Shown here: positions 32,366 to 39,331 of the stretch, one piece after another | Layout: each line of letters begins with the position of its first letter | Position numbering within the stretch: position 1 is the stretch's first letter | Assembly (NCBI GenBank): GCA_900751885.1 | Contig: CAADTH010000022.1 | Location: forward strand, 1-39,331 | Direction of reading: 5' to 3' | Length of the DNA stretch: 39,331 bases | DNA from: Clostridia bacterium | GTDB lineage: Bacteria; Bacillota; Clostridia; UBA1381 | Made by a program: the position numbers and the translations under genes | The notes under the pieces: model-generated | Seen by the model: only the letters and a program-made list of their open reading frames with translations | What the model was told of the DNA's origin: nothing | Databases searched by the model: none

Positions 32366-33501
32366 GGACATTTGAATTGGTTGTGCCGACCTTGTTTGGG
32401 TTGGAGTCGTTTACTGCCCGTGAGGTGCGCGCGCTTGGATATGAGACAACGGCAGTGGAGGACGGGCGCGTTACCTTTGTGGGAGATGCAGAGGCTGTAG
32501 CACTTTCAAATTTGTGGATACGCACAGGAGAGCGGGTGCTTATCAAAATTGCTGAATTTGACGCATTCACCTTTGATGAGCTGTTTGAAAAGACAAAAGC
32601 CGCGCCGTGGGATGAGTGGATTGGAAAGGATGCGGCATTCCCTGTGAAGGGGCATACGCTCAAGTCAAAGCTTGCCAGTGAGCGCGATTGTCAGGCAATC
32701 ATCAAAAAAGCAGTTGCAGATTCGCTGTCAGCCAGCTATAAAATAGATTGGCTGGAGGAGAGCGGACCTGTCTATCAGATTCAGTTTTCCATCCGAAAGG
32801 ACCGTGTGACCTTGATGATTGACACATCAGGTGACGGACTTCACAAACGGGGATACCGTAAGGTATCGAACGATGCACCGCTTCGTGAGACGATTGCCTC
32901 GGCAATGATACAGATGAGCCACTGGAAGTGGGAGTATCCGCTTGCAGACCCATTTTGCGGCTCGGGAACCATTCCGATTGAGGCGGCAATGATAAAGCGT
33001 AATATTGCACCTGGACTTAGGCGGAGCTTTGCAGCGGAAGCGTTTGTTCAGATACCGGAGGAGGTATGGGCGCAGGCAAGAGAGGAAGCGGCAGAGCTTC
33101 AGAAGGATGTACCACTCGATATCTGGGCATCGGATATTGATTCGGATGCAGTGAATATTGCCAAGGAGAATGCACGGCTTGCCGGGGTAGAGGAATTTGT
33201 GAAGCCCAGAGTGCTGGATGCACGTAAGTTTTCGAAGGATAAGCCGTATGGCACGATTGTTTCGAATCCACCGTATGGCGAGCGTATCAGCACAGTGAGA
33301 GAATGTGAAGCGCTTTATCGCGATATGGGAAAGTGGCTTAGCGTGCTTGATAACTGGGCTTACTATATTTTGGTGCCGCATGAAGGCTTTGAGCGGCTGT
33401 TTGGCAGAAAAGCGAATAAGAAGCGCAAGATATATAATGGAATGATTCGCTGTGACGTGTATCAATATTTTGGGGCGCGTCCGCCATTTCAGAAAAAATG
33501 A
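32362..33501 (+). CDS. THUMP-domain RNA methyltransferase (RlmL/YpsC family)
   Basis: 379 residues from a GTG at 32362 with AAAGGGG upstream, overlapping the rnr stop. The N-terminal part (about 1-160) is a ferredoxin-like/THUMP domain (FELVVPTLFGLESFTAREVRALGY). The C-terminal SAM domain has DPFCGSGTIPIEAAMI and VSNPPYGERIS (NPPY for guanine N2). Members methylate G2445 in 23S rRNA in E. coli (RlmL N-terminal activity); the substrate here is assigned by family. Last gene of the operon. Confidence 0.92.
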   Translation: MRTFELVVPTLFGLESFTAREVRALGYETTAVEDGRVTFVGDAEAVALSNLWIRTGERVLIKIAEFDAFTFDELFEKTKAAPWDEWIGKDAAFPVKGHTLKSKLASERDCQAIIKKAVADSLSASYKIDWLEESGPVYQIQFSIRKDRVTLMIDTSGDGLHKRGYRKVSNDAPLRETIASAMIQMSHWKWEYPLADPFCGSGTIPIEAAMIKRNIAPGLRRSFAAEAFVQIPEEVWAQAREEAAELQKDVPLDIWASDIDSDAVNIAKENARLAGVEEFVKPRVLDARKFSKDKPYGTIVSNPPYGERISTVRECEALYRDMGKWLSVLDNWAYYILVPHEGFERLFGRKANKKRKIYNGMIRCDVYQYFGARPPFQKK

Positions 33502-33554
33502 TAAAAGGAGTATAGAAGAAGGCGTTCAAACGCTTTCTTCTATACTCCTTTTAT
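33501..33554. terminator. Very long bidirectional hairpin terminator
   Basis: About 25-bp near-perfect stem (33501-33525 with 33530-33554, one wobble). Separates convergent genes. Unusually long; such perfect stems can also be substrates for RNase III. Confidence 0.88.
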
Positions 33555-33576
33555 ATTGTAATCACACGAAATCATA

Positions 33577-34440
33577 TTAAAGCTGGTCTAAGGAGCGGAA
33601 CTCATAGCCTTGCTCTTTGGCATAATTGATGATGCGCTCCAGCGCCTGGGCATTGTCACGTGATACTGCGTGGAGCAGTAAAATCGCTCCATCATGCAGA
33701 TAAGGCGTCACTTGTTCGAACGCATAATCGGCGCTTTTTTGATTGTTAGGATCCCAGTCGCGGTAGGCGAAGCTCCAAAAAATTGTTTTATAGCCCAAAT
33801 CCTTTGCAACAGCCAGCACTTTTTCGCTGTATTCCCCTTCCGGCGGACGCATATATTTCATGTCCTGACCATATACTTCCTTGAACTGTGCATTTAGTGT
33901 GGAAAGCTCCTCCTCCACCTTTTTTGCGCTTCCAAGCCGTGGCATGTTTGGATGATGCACTGTGTGGTTGCCAACGGTGTGCCCTTCATCAAGCATTCGG
34001 CGAATCAAATCCTGCTCTTGGCGCAGATATGGCTCTGTGATAAAAAATGCTGCCGGAACATTGCACTTTTTCAAGGTGTCTAAAATCTGTCCCGTATAGC
34101 CATTTTCGTATCCCTCGTCAAATGTGAGATAGAGTGCCTTTGGCTTTGTTTGATCCATATAATAGGTATCATACTTTTTGAACAGCTCCTTGGTGGAATC
34201 AAAGATTTCCGGTTCGCTGCCCTTGATACGCTTAAATCCCCAACCGCTTCCTTTATTCGAGAGACTGCTGTAGGTATCCTCCTGGATGACAGAAGGCGGC
34301 ATAGTGGCAGTGAGAGGCTGATTTTGCTTTTGCTGTTCGACAGCCCCTTCGGATGTGGTTTTTGCCAGCTTTGGAATTTCACACCCGCATAGAGTCAGCG
34401 CGAGGCATCCGGCAGTGACAAAAGATACAAGTTTTTTCAT
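33577..34440 (-). CDS. PdaA-like polysaccharide deacetylase, lipoprotein
   Basis: 287 residues. N-terminal lipoprotein signal with LCGC giving lipidated Cys20. The linker to about 70 is low complexity. The NodB domain carries LTFDEGYENGYT (the PdaA form of motif 1), GNHTVHHPNMP (motif 2), RPPEGEYSEKV (motif 3), SFAYRDWD, and LLHAVSRDNAQAL. PdaA removes the acetyl group from muramic acid to form muramic delta-lactam in spore cortex. Membrane anchoring and the matching motifs make a cortex-maturation role likely. AAGGAGG precedes ATG 34440. Confidence 0.9.
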   Translation of the reverse strand: MKKLVSFVTAGCLALTLCGCEIPKLAKTTSEGAVEQQKQNQPLTATMPPSVIQEDTYSSLSNKGSGWGFKRIKGSEPEIFDSTKELFKKYDTYYMDQTKPKALYLTFDEGYENGYTGQILDTLKKCNVPAAFFITEPYLRQEQDLIRRMLDEGHTVGNHTVHHPNMPRLGSAKKVEEELSTLNAQFKEVYGQDMKYMRPPEGEYSEKVLAVAKDLGYKTIFWSFAYRDWDPNNQKSADYAFEQVTPYLHDGAILLLHAVSRDNAQALERIINYAKEQGYEFRSLDQL

Positions 34441-34490
34441 ATAAAATCCTCCTTATTGGTAAGTATTTAATCATAAAAACATGATTTTTG

Positions 34491-34519
34491 TTGATATTTA
34501 TAGGAAAAAAGTATATAAT
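34491..34519 (+). promoter_or_regulatory. Promoter for the PgdA-like gene
   Basis: TTGATA (34491-34496), 17-nt spacer, TATAAT (34514-34519). Confidence 0.85.
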
Positions 34520-34558
34520 AAATACCATAGTTACTCTTATGAAAGTGAGGTTAAAAAA

Positions 34559-35434
34559 ATGCCACAATATAAAAAACATTCTACATATCAGGATAGAAAG
34601 CGTGATCTTTTAAAAAAGCGGATTCGTTTTGTTATTTTGTTGGTTTTGATTCTAATTTTGGTTGCGGTTGGAGTGAAGCTGATTGCAGACCGCAAAGGGG
34701 CAACACCAAACCAGCCATCGCCTTCTCCGTCAGCTGTGGCAGCAGAACCTTCTGCCTCTCCGTCCTCGACACCACAGCCTGAGCTACAGACAGATCTTTT
34801 AAAATCACTGGAAAACCATGACGGAGTGAAAACTGCATATTTGACCTTTGATGATGGACCGACAAAGAGTATTACGCCGAGAATACTTGATACTCTGCGC
34901 AGATATAATATTAAAGCAACCTTCTTTCAGCTCGGCACACAGATTGAGGCAAATCCAGACATGGCGCGCCGGGTGTACGATGAGGGGCACCTGCTTGCAA
35001 ATCATTCCTATACACATGACTATAGGAAATTATATGCGGCAGAGGATGCGTTTATATCCGAGGTAAACAAAACAGATGGACTCATTACGGATATCACAGG
35101 GGAGGAGGATTATTTCCGTCTGTTCCGCTACCCAGGAGGGAGCTATCCAGCCGGAACATGGGGCGCAAATAAACAAAAATACAAAGAGACACTTAAAAAT
35201 AATGGATATTATTACTGTGACTGGAATGCGTTAAATGGGGATGCGGAAGGTGGAACAAAGACGAAGGATCAGCTTGTCGAGCGGATAAAAACAACGACAA
35301 AGGATAAAGAGGACGTGGTAATCTTAATGCATGATGCGGCGGCAAAGAAAACCACTGCAGAGGCACTATCAGACGTCATTGATTATTTGATTTCTCAAGG
35401 GTATGAATTTGCAAGGATGGACGGAGAAAAATAA
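34559..35434 (+). CDS. Membrane-anchored polysaccharide deacetylase (PgdA-like)
   Basis: 291 residues; ATG 34559 with GTGAGGT upstream. Cytoplasmic basic stretch, one membrane helix (about 22-44), Pro/Ser/Ala linker (51-77), then a NodB domain: TFDDGPT (96-102), NHSYTHDY, RYPGGSYPAGTWG, and LMHDAAAKKTT. This is the active-site set of peptidoglycan GlcNAc and chitooligosaccharide deacetylases. Acts on the outside of the membrane and would give lysozyme resistance. Paralogue of the convergent-side PdaA-like gene, but with a different motif 1 and anchoring. Confidence 0.92.
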   Translation: MPQYKKHSTYQDRKRDLLKKRIRFVILLVLILILVAVGVKLIADRKGATPNQPSPSPSAVAAEPSASPSSTPQPELQTDLLKSLENHDGVKTAYLTFDDGPTKSITPRILDTLRRYNIKATFFQLGTQIEANPDMARRVYDEGHLLANHSYTHDYRKLYAAEDAFISEVNKTDGLITDITGEEDYFRLFRYPGGSYPAGTWGANKQKYKETLKNNGYYYCDWNALNGDAEGGTKTKDQLVERIKTTTKDKEDVVILMHDAAAKKTTAEALSDVIDYLISQGYEFARMDGEK

Positions 35435-35441
35435 AGACGGC

Positions 35442-35480
35442 AATAAAACAACTGTCTTAAAAATAGACAGTTGTTTTATT
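35442..35480 (+). terminator. Terminator of the PgdA-like gene
   Basis: Perfect 16-bp stem (AATAAAACAACTGTCT with its complement), seven-base loop, followed by TT-rich sequence. Confidence 0.9.
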
Positions 35481-35574
35481 GTACAAATGCAGGAATAATT
35501 TAAATTCTGTTAGATAGAACGAGATGCTATAAAAATAAAGAAATAGTATTTTGGAAGAAAATAATAAAAAACTA

Positions 35575-35603
35575 TTGACAAATTATTTTGAATATAATAT
35601 AAT
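35575..35603 (+). promoter_or_regulatory. tRNA-Met promoter
   Basis: Consensus TTGACA (35575-35580), 17-nt spacer, consensus TATAAT (35598-35603); a strong stable-RNA promoter. Confidence 0.92.
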
Positions 35604-35633
35604 ACCATTTGTCTTGTGGCGGACAAGTAATAT

Positions 35634-35710
35634 GGCGGTATAGCTCAGTTGGCTAGAGCATACGGTTCATACCCGTAGTGTCAGTGGTTCAAATCCACTT
35701 ACCGCTACCA
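35634..35710 (+). tRNA. tRNA-Met(CAT), elongator type
   Basis: 77-nt cloverleaf with encoded CCA. Acceptor GGCGGTA pairs with TACCGCT (G-U at pair 1), D-loop TAGCTCAGTTGGCTAGAGC, anticodon CAT at 35668-35670 in the loop TTCATAC, T-arm GTGGTTCAAATCCAC. Closely like B. subtilis elongator tRNA-Met; initiator features (pair 1-72 mismatch) are absent. A tRNA-Ile2 with modified C34 is formally possible. The downstream island begins at its CCA. Confidence 0.95.
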
Positions 35711-35777
35711 CGAATCAACGCAAAAGTTGATACAAAGAAAAAGGCTTGATTTCAAGCCTTTTTTACGTTTTAGGAGA
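35708..35777 (+). repeat. 70-bp direct repeat, left copy (candidate att)
   Basis: Begins at the CCA of tRNA-Met and ends AGGAGA. Identical to 38667-38736 except 35765 (A here, G there). It contains a short hairpin and the tRNA terminator. Confidence 0.93.
35738..35764 (+). terminator. tRNA-Met terminator
   Basis: AAAAAGGCTTGA with TCAAGCCTTTTT, two-base loop, T-run; 28 nt after the tRNA. Part of the direct repeat. Confidence 0.88.
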
Positions 35778-35825
35778 GAAAACAGAGGTCGAATTTGACT
35801 TCGTTTTTTTGTTTCCTTAAAAATC

Positions 35826-35865
35826 CGACCCCCCTAGTTTTTTTCGGTTAATAGTATACCCCCCT
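35826..35865 (+). repeat. Second conserved block, left copy
   Basis: CGACCCCCC, T-run, CGGTTAAT and GTATACCCCCCT. It matches 38786-38824 with about three differences and keeps the 2,959-bp register. The 48 nt before it are unrelated between copies. The 35778-36035 gap otherwise holds a third CGGTTAAxxGTAT-like motif (35892-35904) and the cargo promoter; no gene is seen. Confidence 0.8.
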
Positions 35866-35954
35866 TAACGTGCTATTTGGCTGATTTTAATCGGTTAAAA
35901 GTATAAGACTTCATTTTTCTTTTGCTTATGAATAAGTTTTTGCGGATTAATTAA

Positions 35955-35983
35955 TTGAAATTTTTGCCAAAATGTGATATCAT
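35955..35983 (+). promoter_or_regulatory. Cargo promoter
   Basis: TTGAAA (35955-35960), 17-nt spacer, TATCAT (35978-35983), 53 nt before the first cargo ATG. Confidence 0.65.
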
Positions 35984-36035
35984 ATATCTAATTTTAGCAA
36001 AATAATGTCTATTCGAAAAATAAGGAGATTGTTTT

Positions 36036-36524
36036 ATGGAAAAAGACTTGCAAATAAGAACGACAGATTTTTTGTGGGATGAATATTTTGAAAAAAATTT
36101 TATATCTCAAGAAACACAGAACAAATTGTTAACTACTAATTTTTTAACAATTCCGACAAAATATGCTGAAAGTGAATATTATTTTGCACAAGAAACTATT
36201 GATTTTTTGAAGTTTTGCCAACAAAATTCTAAAGAATATAGTTTCGATATTTTAGCAGATGGAGATATCAAGATAAGATCACTACATTCATTTGATATTT
36301 GGATGCCTGTGATTTTTATTGCGTCAGAAATCTTGCTTCCTATAATTGTGAATATAGTCAGTGGATATATATCAAATAAAATGCAAGGAAGAGAAAATGA
36401 AGATGCTCAAGTTGATGTAACATTTATTGTGAAACGAAACGAGGAGGAAAAATTATTACACTATAAGGGGGATGCTAAAACATTTAAAGAAAGTTTTGAA
36501 AAAATAGATTTAAACAAGATGTAA
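36036..36524 (+). CDS. Small membrane protein of unknown function, cargo gene 1
   Basis: 162 residues; AAGGAG at 36022-36027 precedes ATG 36036. The N-terminal part (1-85) is soluble and aromatic/acidic. One hydrophobic stretch at about 87-113 (WMPVIFIASEILLPIIVNIVSG) is followed by a basic-acidic segment, then a short beta-rich tail (QVDVTFIV...HYKGDAKTF). This soluble/one-TM/soluble layout, and the closing GDAKTFKESFEKID, recall the constant components (EACC-type) of bacterial conflict systems; this is a loose structural impression only. AT-rich, unlike the core genes. The next gene starts 7 bp after its stop. Confidence 0.7.
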   Translation: MEKDLQIRTTDFLWDEYFEKNFISQETQNKLLTTNFLTIPTKYAESEYYFAQETIDFLKFCQQNSKEYSFDILADGDIKIRSLHSFDIWMPVIFIASEILLPIIVNIVSGYISNKMQGRENEDAQVDVTFIVKRNEEEKLLHYKGDAKTFKESFEKIDLNKM

Positions 36525-36531
36525 TTTTATA

Positions 36532-37413
36532 ATGTTAAAATATTTTATAAATAATAATTCAACAGAGCAAATTAAATCAATATGTCTATCTTTGGATAAT
36601 TTAAAACATCGCATACAAAAAGGAGACTATTCAAATTGTTATGATGAGTTTAATTTATGCAAACAATGGTTTGAAGAGTTACTTGAATTAGCAAAAAGCA
36701 TAAAAAATGAAGATTTAGCTAATGCTCAATACGTTTTTCGTCAATATTTTTTAGTATTTTGTAATTTGAGTAGCTATTTTCAAATGTTGGAAAGTAAAGA
36801 ATTTAGAAAGTTATGGGATAAATTACAAGACTGCATAGATACAGTAAAAATAGTAGGTAAATATGTAAATATGGATAGGCGTATTGAGATTCCGGATATA
36901 TATGAGCTATTGGAAGATTATGAGCTCTTATATCCATATAAAGTATTTTGCAGTACAGAATATATTATCAGTAAATCGCATTGTAGTATATGCGGTAAAT
37001 CTATGCAAAGTTTAGAATGTTCTCATATAAAAGGAAATTTGTATTGGGGTAATGTTGCTATTGAGGTAATTGATAAAATTAATAAATTCCAAGCAACTTG
37101 CTTAGTTAGTCACCCTGAGGACAAAAGATGTATATTAGAATTATCCAATGATGGTAGGGAAGATACGGAAAAATTTAAAAACTTGAATGATTTTTTAGAA
37201 TTAGGATTGCCTCGCTTACAAAGATTTTCAGTTAAAACTAAAATAGAAACAAGAGTGCGTAAAGATATTGTCAAAGAAAAAAGAAATAATCCTTGCCCCT
37301 GTGGCAGTGGGTTAAAGTTTAAAATATGTTGTGGGAAAAACATGTATTATAAGCATGAACGAAACATTGTCACACCACAAAGGCATGTAATTTTACAAAA
37401 ATTATGTAAATGA
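36532..37413 (+). CDS. Zinc-knuckle and SEC-C domain protein, cargo gene 2
   Basis: 293 residues. The N-terminal 140 residues are helical. A Cys4-like zinc motif at 151-165 (C151-x2-C154, C163-x-H165, in CSICGKSM...CSHIKGNLYWG) is followed by an alpha/beta stretch. A SEC-C motif, PCPCGSGLKFKICCGK, lies at 254-269. SEC-C binds zinc and is best known from SecA, where it contacts SecB and membranes; stand-alone forms occur in mobile regions. The C-x2-C...CxHxxGxxY pattern recurs in uncharacterised bacterial proteins, many linked to defence, by my recollection. No strong ribosome binding site, so it is probably translationally coupled to cargo gene 1. Confidence 0.75.
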   Translation: MLKYFINNNSTEQIKSICLSLDNLKHRIQKGDYSNCYDEFNLCKQWFEELLELAKSIKNEDLANAQYVFRQYFLVFCNLSSYFQMLESKEFRKLWDKLQDCIDTVKIVGKYVNMDRRIEIPDIYELLEDYELLYPYKVFCSTEYIISKSHCSICGKSMQSLECSHIKGNLYWGNVAIEVIDKINKFQATCLVSHPEDKRCILELSNDGREDTEKFKNLNDFLELGLPRLQRFSVKTKIETRVRKDIVKEKRNNPCPCGSGLKFKICCGKNMYYKHERNIVTPQRHVILQKLCK

Positions 37414-37531
37414 TTTAAAAGTATTGTGTTTATCTATCTTAAAAAAATTCATACCCTAATCTAAATTAAAATAAATACTATAATTGAGTTTGGCTAAAAT
37501 ACGTAAATTATTTTTTGATAAGCCGTAAAAG

Positions 37532-38503
37532 TTATTTATCTTTGGAACTATACCGAGTATCCTTTCTGCGTGTGCCGGATTCATCAGAGACAATGTTGCT
37601 GCGGCGAGCTTTTTCTTCCTGCACGGCATCAAACATCTCCTTTGAAATGATGGGGAGATGACCATCGTTCAGAAGAAACTGTTCATGAGAATGGTCATTA
37701 TTTTGAACTCTCTTATGCTTGGGAGTATAGATACTGTAGGTTTTAAAGGCAAGGGCATTGCCGATATATTTTTCGTTACTGAGCATTGTGTCAATGGTAC
37801 GTTTACACCATTTATCTTTGCCTTTGGGGGATTTAATACCTTGTTTTTCAAGTTCTTTAACAATTCCCAGCACACTCATGCCGGAAAGGTACATAGTAAA
37901 TATATTTTGAACGATTTCTGCCTGTTTTCGTTCTATGGTAAGCTCACCGATATCGGTCTTTTTGTATCCAAAACAAGCTCTGGTATAGATTTCGGAAGTG
38001 CCGTCTTTTAGTCTTTTCTTTATAGCCCAATTTTGGTTATCTCTGCGATTTTTATTTTCTTCTTCAGCGAAAGCTGATAATGCTGTTAATATCACTTCTG
38101 AATCTTCTTTTGAGGTGTCAAGGTGTTCTTGGTCAAATATGACTGTTACATCAAGGTCTTTTAATTCTCTAAGGGTTTGGATAGTATCTATCGTATTTCT
38201 TCCAAATCGACTAATGCTTTTTATCATAATTATATCAAGCTTTTTATTTCTGGCATCTTCAATCATACGAGTAAATCCCAAACGGTTGTCTTTAGACTCT
38301 CCGCTTTTAAAGTCAAGATATATGTCAACAAATCGCCAGTCAAGACGTCTGCTTAACAGCTGAACAAAAAATGATACTTGTGCAGCCATACTATTTAACT
38401 GTTCTTGAGTGTTGCTGCTTACTCGACAGTATATTCCTACGTTTTTGTATAAGGTAGGGAGAACAGGTTTTTCTTTTATAATTCTGACTTTTTTCGGTTC
38501 CAT
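37532..38503 (-). CDS. Serine recombinase, C-terminally truncated
   Basis: 323 residues; GAGGTG precedes ATG 38503. N-terminal resolvase domain with YCRVSSNTQEQ (catalytic Ser29), the SISRFGRNTID arginine cluster, and DxDxxxNR-like AFAEEENKNRR. Then the large-serine-recombinase domain (YTRACFGYKKTDIGELTIERKQAEIVQNIF, SPKGKDKWCKRTIDTMLSNEKYIGNALAFKTYS). The frame ends right after RRKDTRYSSK, where full-length relatives continue with a zinc ribbon (CxxCG) and a coiled coil. Large serine recombinases are usually 450-700 residues, so about 150-250 are missing. The att-recognition domain is gone; the protein may be inactive or act only on short sites. Confidence 0.85.
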   Translation of the reverse strand: MEPKKVRIIKEKPVLPTLYKNVGIYCRVSSNTQEQLNSMAAQVSFFVQLLSRRLDWRFVDIYLDFKSGESKDNRLGFTRMIEDARNKKLDIIMIKSISRFGRNTIDTIQTLRELKDLDVTVIFDQEHLDTSKEDSEVILTALSAFAEEENKNRRDNQNWAIKKRLKDGTSEIYTRACFGYKKTDIGELTIERKQAEIVQNIFTMYLSGMSVLGIVKELEKQGIKSPKGKDKWCKRTIDTMLSNEKYIGNALAFKTYSIYTPKHKRVQNNDHSHEQFLLNDGHLPIISKEMFDAVQEEKARRSNIVSDESGTRRKDTRYSSKDK

Positions 38504-38591
38504 AATAACACCTCAAAATGTATGATTTTTCTGCAAAAATATCAATTTAGCCTACTGAAAAATGAAATTGTATCAATTTTATACACTATCT

Positions 38592-38620
38592 ATTATACAC
38601 AAAAGACCGCATAAAAACAA
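38592..38620 (-). promoter_or_regulatory. Recombinase promoter
   Basis: Minus strand TTGTTT (38620-38615), 17-nt spacer, TATAAT (38597-38592). Immediately to its right is CGGTTAATTGTAT (38628-38640), a likely site for autoregulation or recombination. Confidence 0.6.
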
Positions 38621-38666
38621 GATTTTTCGGTTAATTGTATTAAATTTATCAATTAGACTAATCGGG

Positions 38667-38736
38667 CCACGAATCAACGCAAAAGTTGATACAAAGAAAA
38701 AGGCTTGATTTCAAGCCTTTTTTGCGTTTTAGGAGA
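38667..38736 (+). repeat. 70-bp direct repeat, right copy (candidate att)
   Basis: Copy of 35708-35777 with one change. Starts with the CCA triplet but has no tRNA upstream. Contains the terminator hairpin (38697-38723). Confidence 0.93.
38697..38723 (+). terminator. Terminator in the right repeat
   Basis: Same 12-bp stem as the tRNA-Met terminator, without a tRNA in front. Confidence 0.8.
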
Positions 38737-38785
38737 AATATTTTAGTCTGCTTTTTGATTATTTTCAAGGAATCTAAATAAATTG

Positions 38786-38824
38786 CGACCCCCTTGTTTT
38801 TTTCGGTTAATTGTATACCCCCCT
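38786..38824 (+). repeat. Second conserved block, right copy
   Basis: CGACCCCCT, T-run, CGGTTAATTGTATACCCCCCT. It matches the left-end block of the first element in the same register. This is the likely left end of a second element continuing past the window. Confidence 0.78.
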
Positions 38825-38850
38825 ATATAAAAGTAGAATTTGCAAAATGA

Positions 38851-38893
38851 AAAAACATTGCCCCAGAGAGCTGTCTGGGGCAATGTTTTTTTG
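38851..38893. terminator. Terminator of the final gene
   Basis: Perfect 18-bp stem (AAAAAACATTGCCCCAGA with its complement), six-base loop, T-run on both strands. On the minus strand it follows the stop of the 38899 gene. Confidence 0.9.
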
Positions 38894-38898
38894 AATCG

Positions 38899-39255
38899 TT
38901 ATTCCAATAGGTCTTTTGGATCATCTAAAGCCGATAGAGTTTCACAGATTTTTTTCAGAGCATTGAAAATATCTTCAATTTCCCAATTGTCCTTTTTCAG
39001 GATGCCGGACAGGCAAAATGCCATGACCTGAAGGAGAGTACCTTTATACTGCTCGGAATCTTGGTCTTTCGTTACAATCTCCAAGTATTCAACAATAAAA
39101 ATAGCGGCTCTATTTATGTCCCGTGTGCTAAAATTCAGGAGAAACCGGTCTACAATTTCACCCATAGATAATCCCATGTTGTCGTTGAATGCCCTCAGCG
39201 CATTTGCGGTCTCCTTCATTACTGTAATAGTGATTTCCTCTAGTTTGTCGCTCAT
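38899..39255 (-). CDS. Small protein with ribbon-helix-helix-like N-terminus
   Basis: 118 residues from ATG 39255 with AAGGAG upstream (ATG 39270 is less well placed). Residues about 7-40 (ITITVMKETANALRAFNDNMGLSMGEIVDRFLLNF) fit a short strand plus two helices, the ribbon-helix-helix DNA-binding pattern. The rest is helical with no enzyme motif. It lies just past the second left-end block and is probably cargo or control of the next element. The 76 bases to the window end show nothing further. Confidence 0.68.
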   Translation of the reverse strand: MSDKLEEITITVMKETANALRAFNDNMGLSMGEIVDRFLLNFSTRDINRAAIFIVEYLEIVTKDQDSEQYKGTLLQVMAFCLSGILKKDNWEIEDIFNALKKICETLSALDDPKDLLE

Positions 39256-39331
39256 AAATTTCTCCTTCATTTACGCTTGTTGCTTGTGTGACAGACGTGT
39301 TCGTAAGTTTTTAATCATGGTTATGAACCAG

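Larger units (their letters stand above)
35708..38736. mobile_element. tRNA-Met-linked integrated element with serine recombinase
   Basis: Bounded by 70-bp direct repeats offset by 2,959 bp. Holds a promoter, two AT-rich cargo genes on the plus strand and a C-terminally truncated serine recombinase on the minus strand. Base composition is much richer in AT than the core genes on its left. The right copy is followed by a second copy of the left-end signature, so another element may follow in tandem (see findings). Confidence 0.8.

Noticed and set aside
33501..33554. Insertion-sequence end or Rho-independent element
   Set aside because: The very long stem fits a bidirectional terminator between convergent genes; no transposase or target duplication is present.
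38641..38670. Remnant tRNA before the right direct repeat
   Set aside because: Only the CCA triplet matches; no acceptor or T-arm is found upstream of 38667.

Overview
The window looks like chromosomal DNA of a low-to-moderate GC, Gram-positive, probably spore-forming anaerobe of the class Clostridia. The basis is the gene content and order: recF/remB/gyrB, recJ-relA, secDF, an MreB-family gene upstream of fabZ, a PdaA-type deacetylase, a secreted dockerin protein, strong AGGAGG-type ribosome binding sites, and sigma-A-like promoters with 17-nt spacers. No species can be named from this.

Layout. (1) 1-604: leader and short type I-C-like CRISPR array (five intact repeats plus a degenerate last one); the cas genes, if present, lie to the left outside the window. 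(2) 786-3018: a secreted protein with a PPC-like domain and two dockerin modules, then a small protein built from ten-residue VT repeats. (3) 3053-6611: a CDF metal exporter with a catalytically dead-looking glutamine amidotransferase homologue, a UgtP-like glycolipid glycosyltransferase, a 52-residue small protein, and an ECF S component. (4) 6769-16252, all minus: recJ-relA-yaaA-recF-remB-gyrB, then leuA behind its own promoter and a textbook leader-peptide attenuator. This joins part of the usual dnaA-origin cluster to the stringent-response gene, without dnaA, dnaN or gyrA in sight. (5) 16471-28392: an Asn/Gln-rich small protein with an A9 slippery run, a HEAT-like protein, prfB with its programmed +1 frameshift, secA, a 97-residue exported protein, rsmI, trmN6-like, fabZ, mreB/mbl, an amidohydrolase, a Cys/Gly-rich small membrane protein with a sigma-K-like promoter, and secF/secD. 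(6) 28668-35434: a polytopic GT-C-like protein, rnr, a THUMP RNA methyltransferase, and two polysaccharide deacetylases facing away from each other. (7) 35634-39331: elongator tRNA-Met followed by an AT-rich accessory island.

The island is the most unusual part. A 70-bp sequence starting at the CCA end of the tRNA recurs 2,959 bp downstream with one mismatch. A second conserved block lies in the same register after each copy. Between the copies are a membrane protein gene, a coupled gene for a zinc-knuckle plus SEC-C protein, and a serine recombinase whose C-terminal zinc ribbon is missing. This looks like two related integrated elements in tandem at one tRNA. The two-gene cargo resembles a candidate conflict (anti-phage) module of unknown mechanism.

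How the genes work together: most of the minus-strand core serves replication/recombination (recF, gyrB, recJ), the stringent response (relA), translation (prfB, rsmI, trmN6), secretion (secA, secDF), fatty acid and envelope synthesis (fabZ, mreB/mbl), and leucine synthesis under attenuation control.
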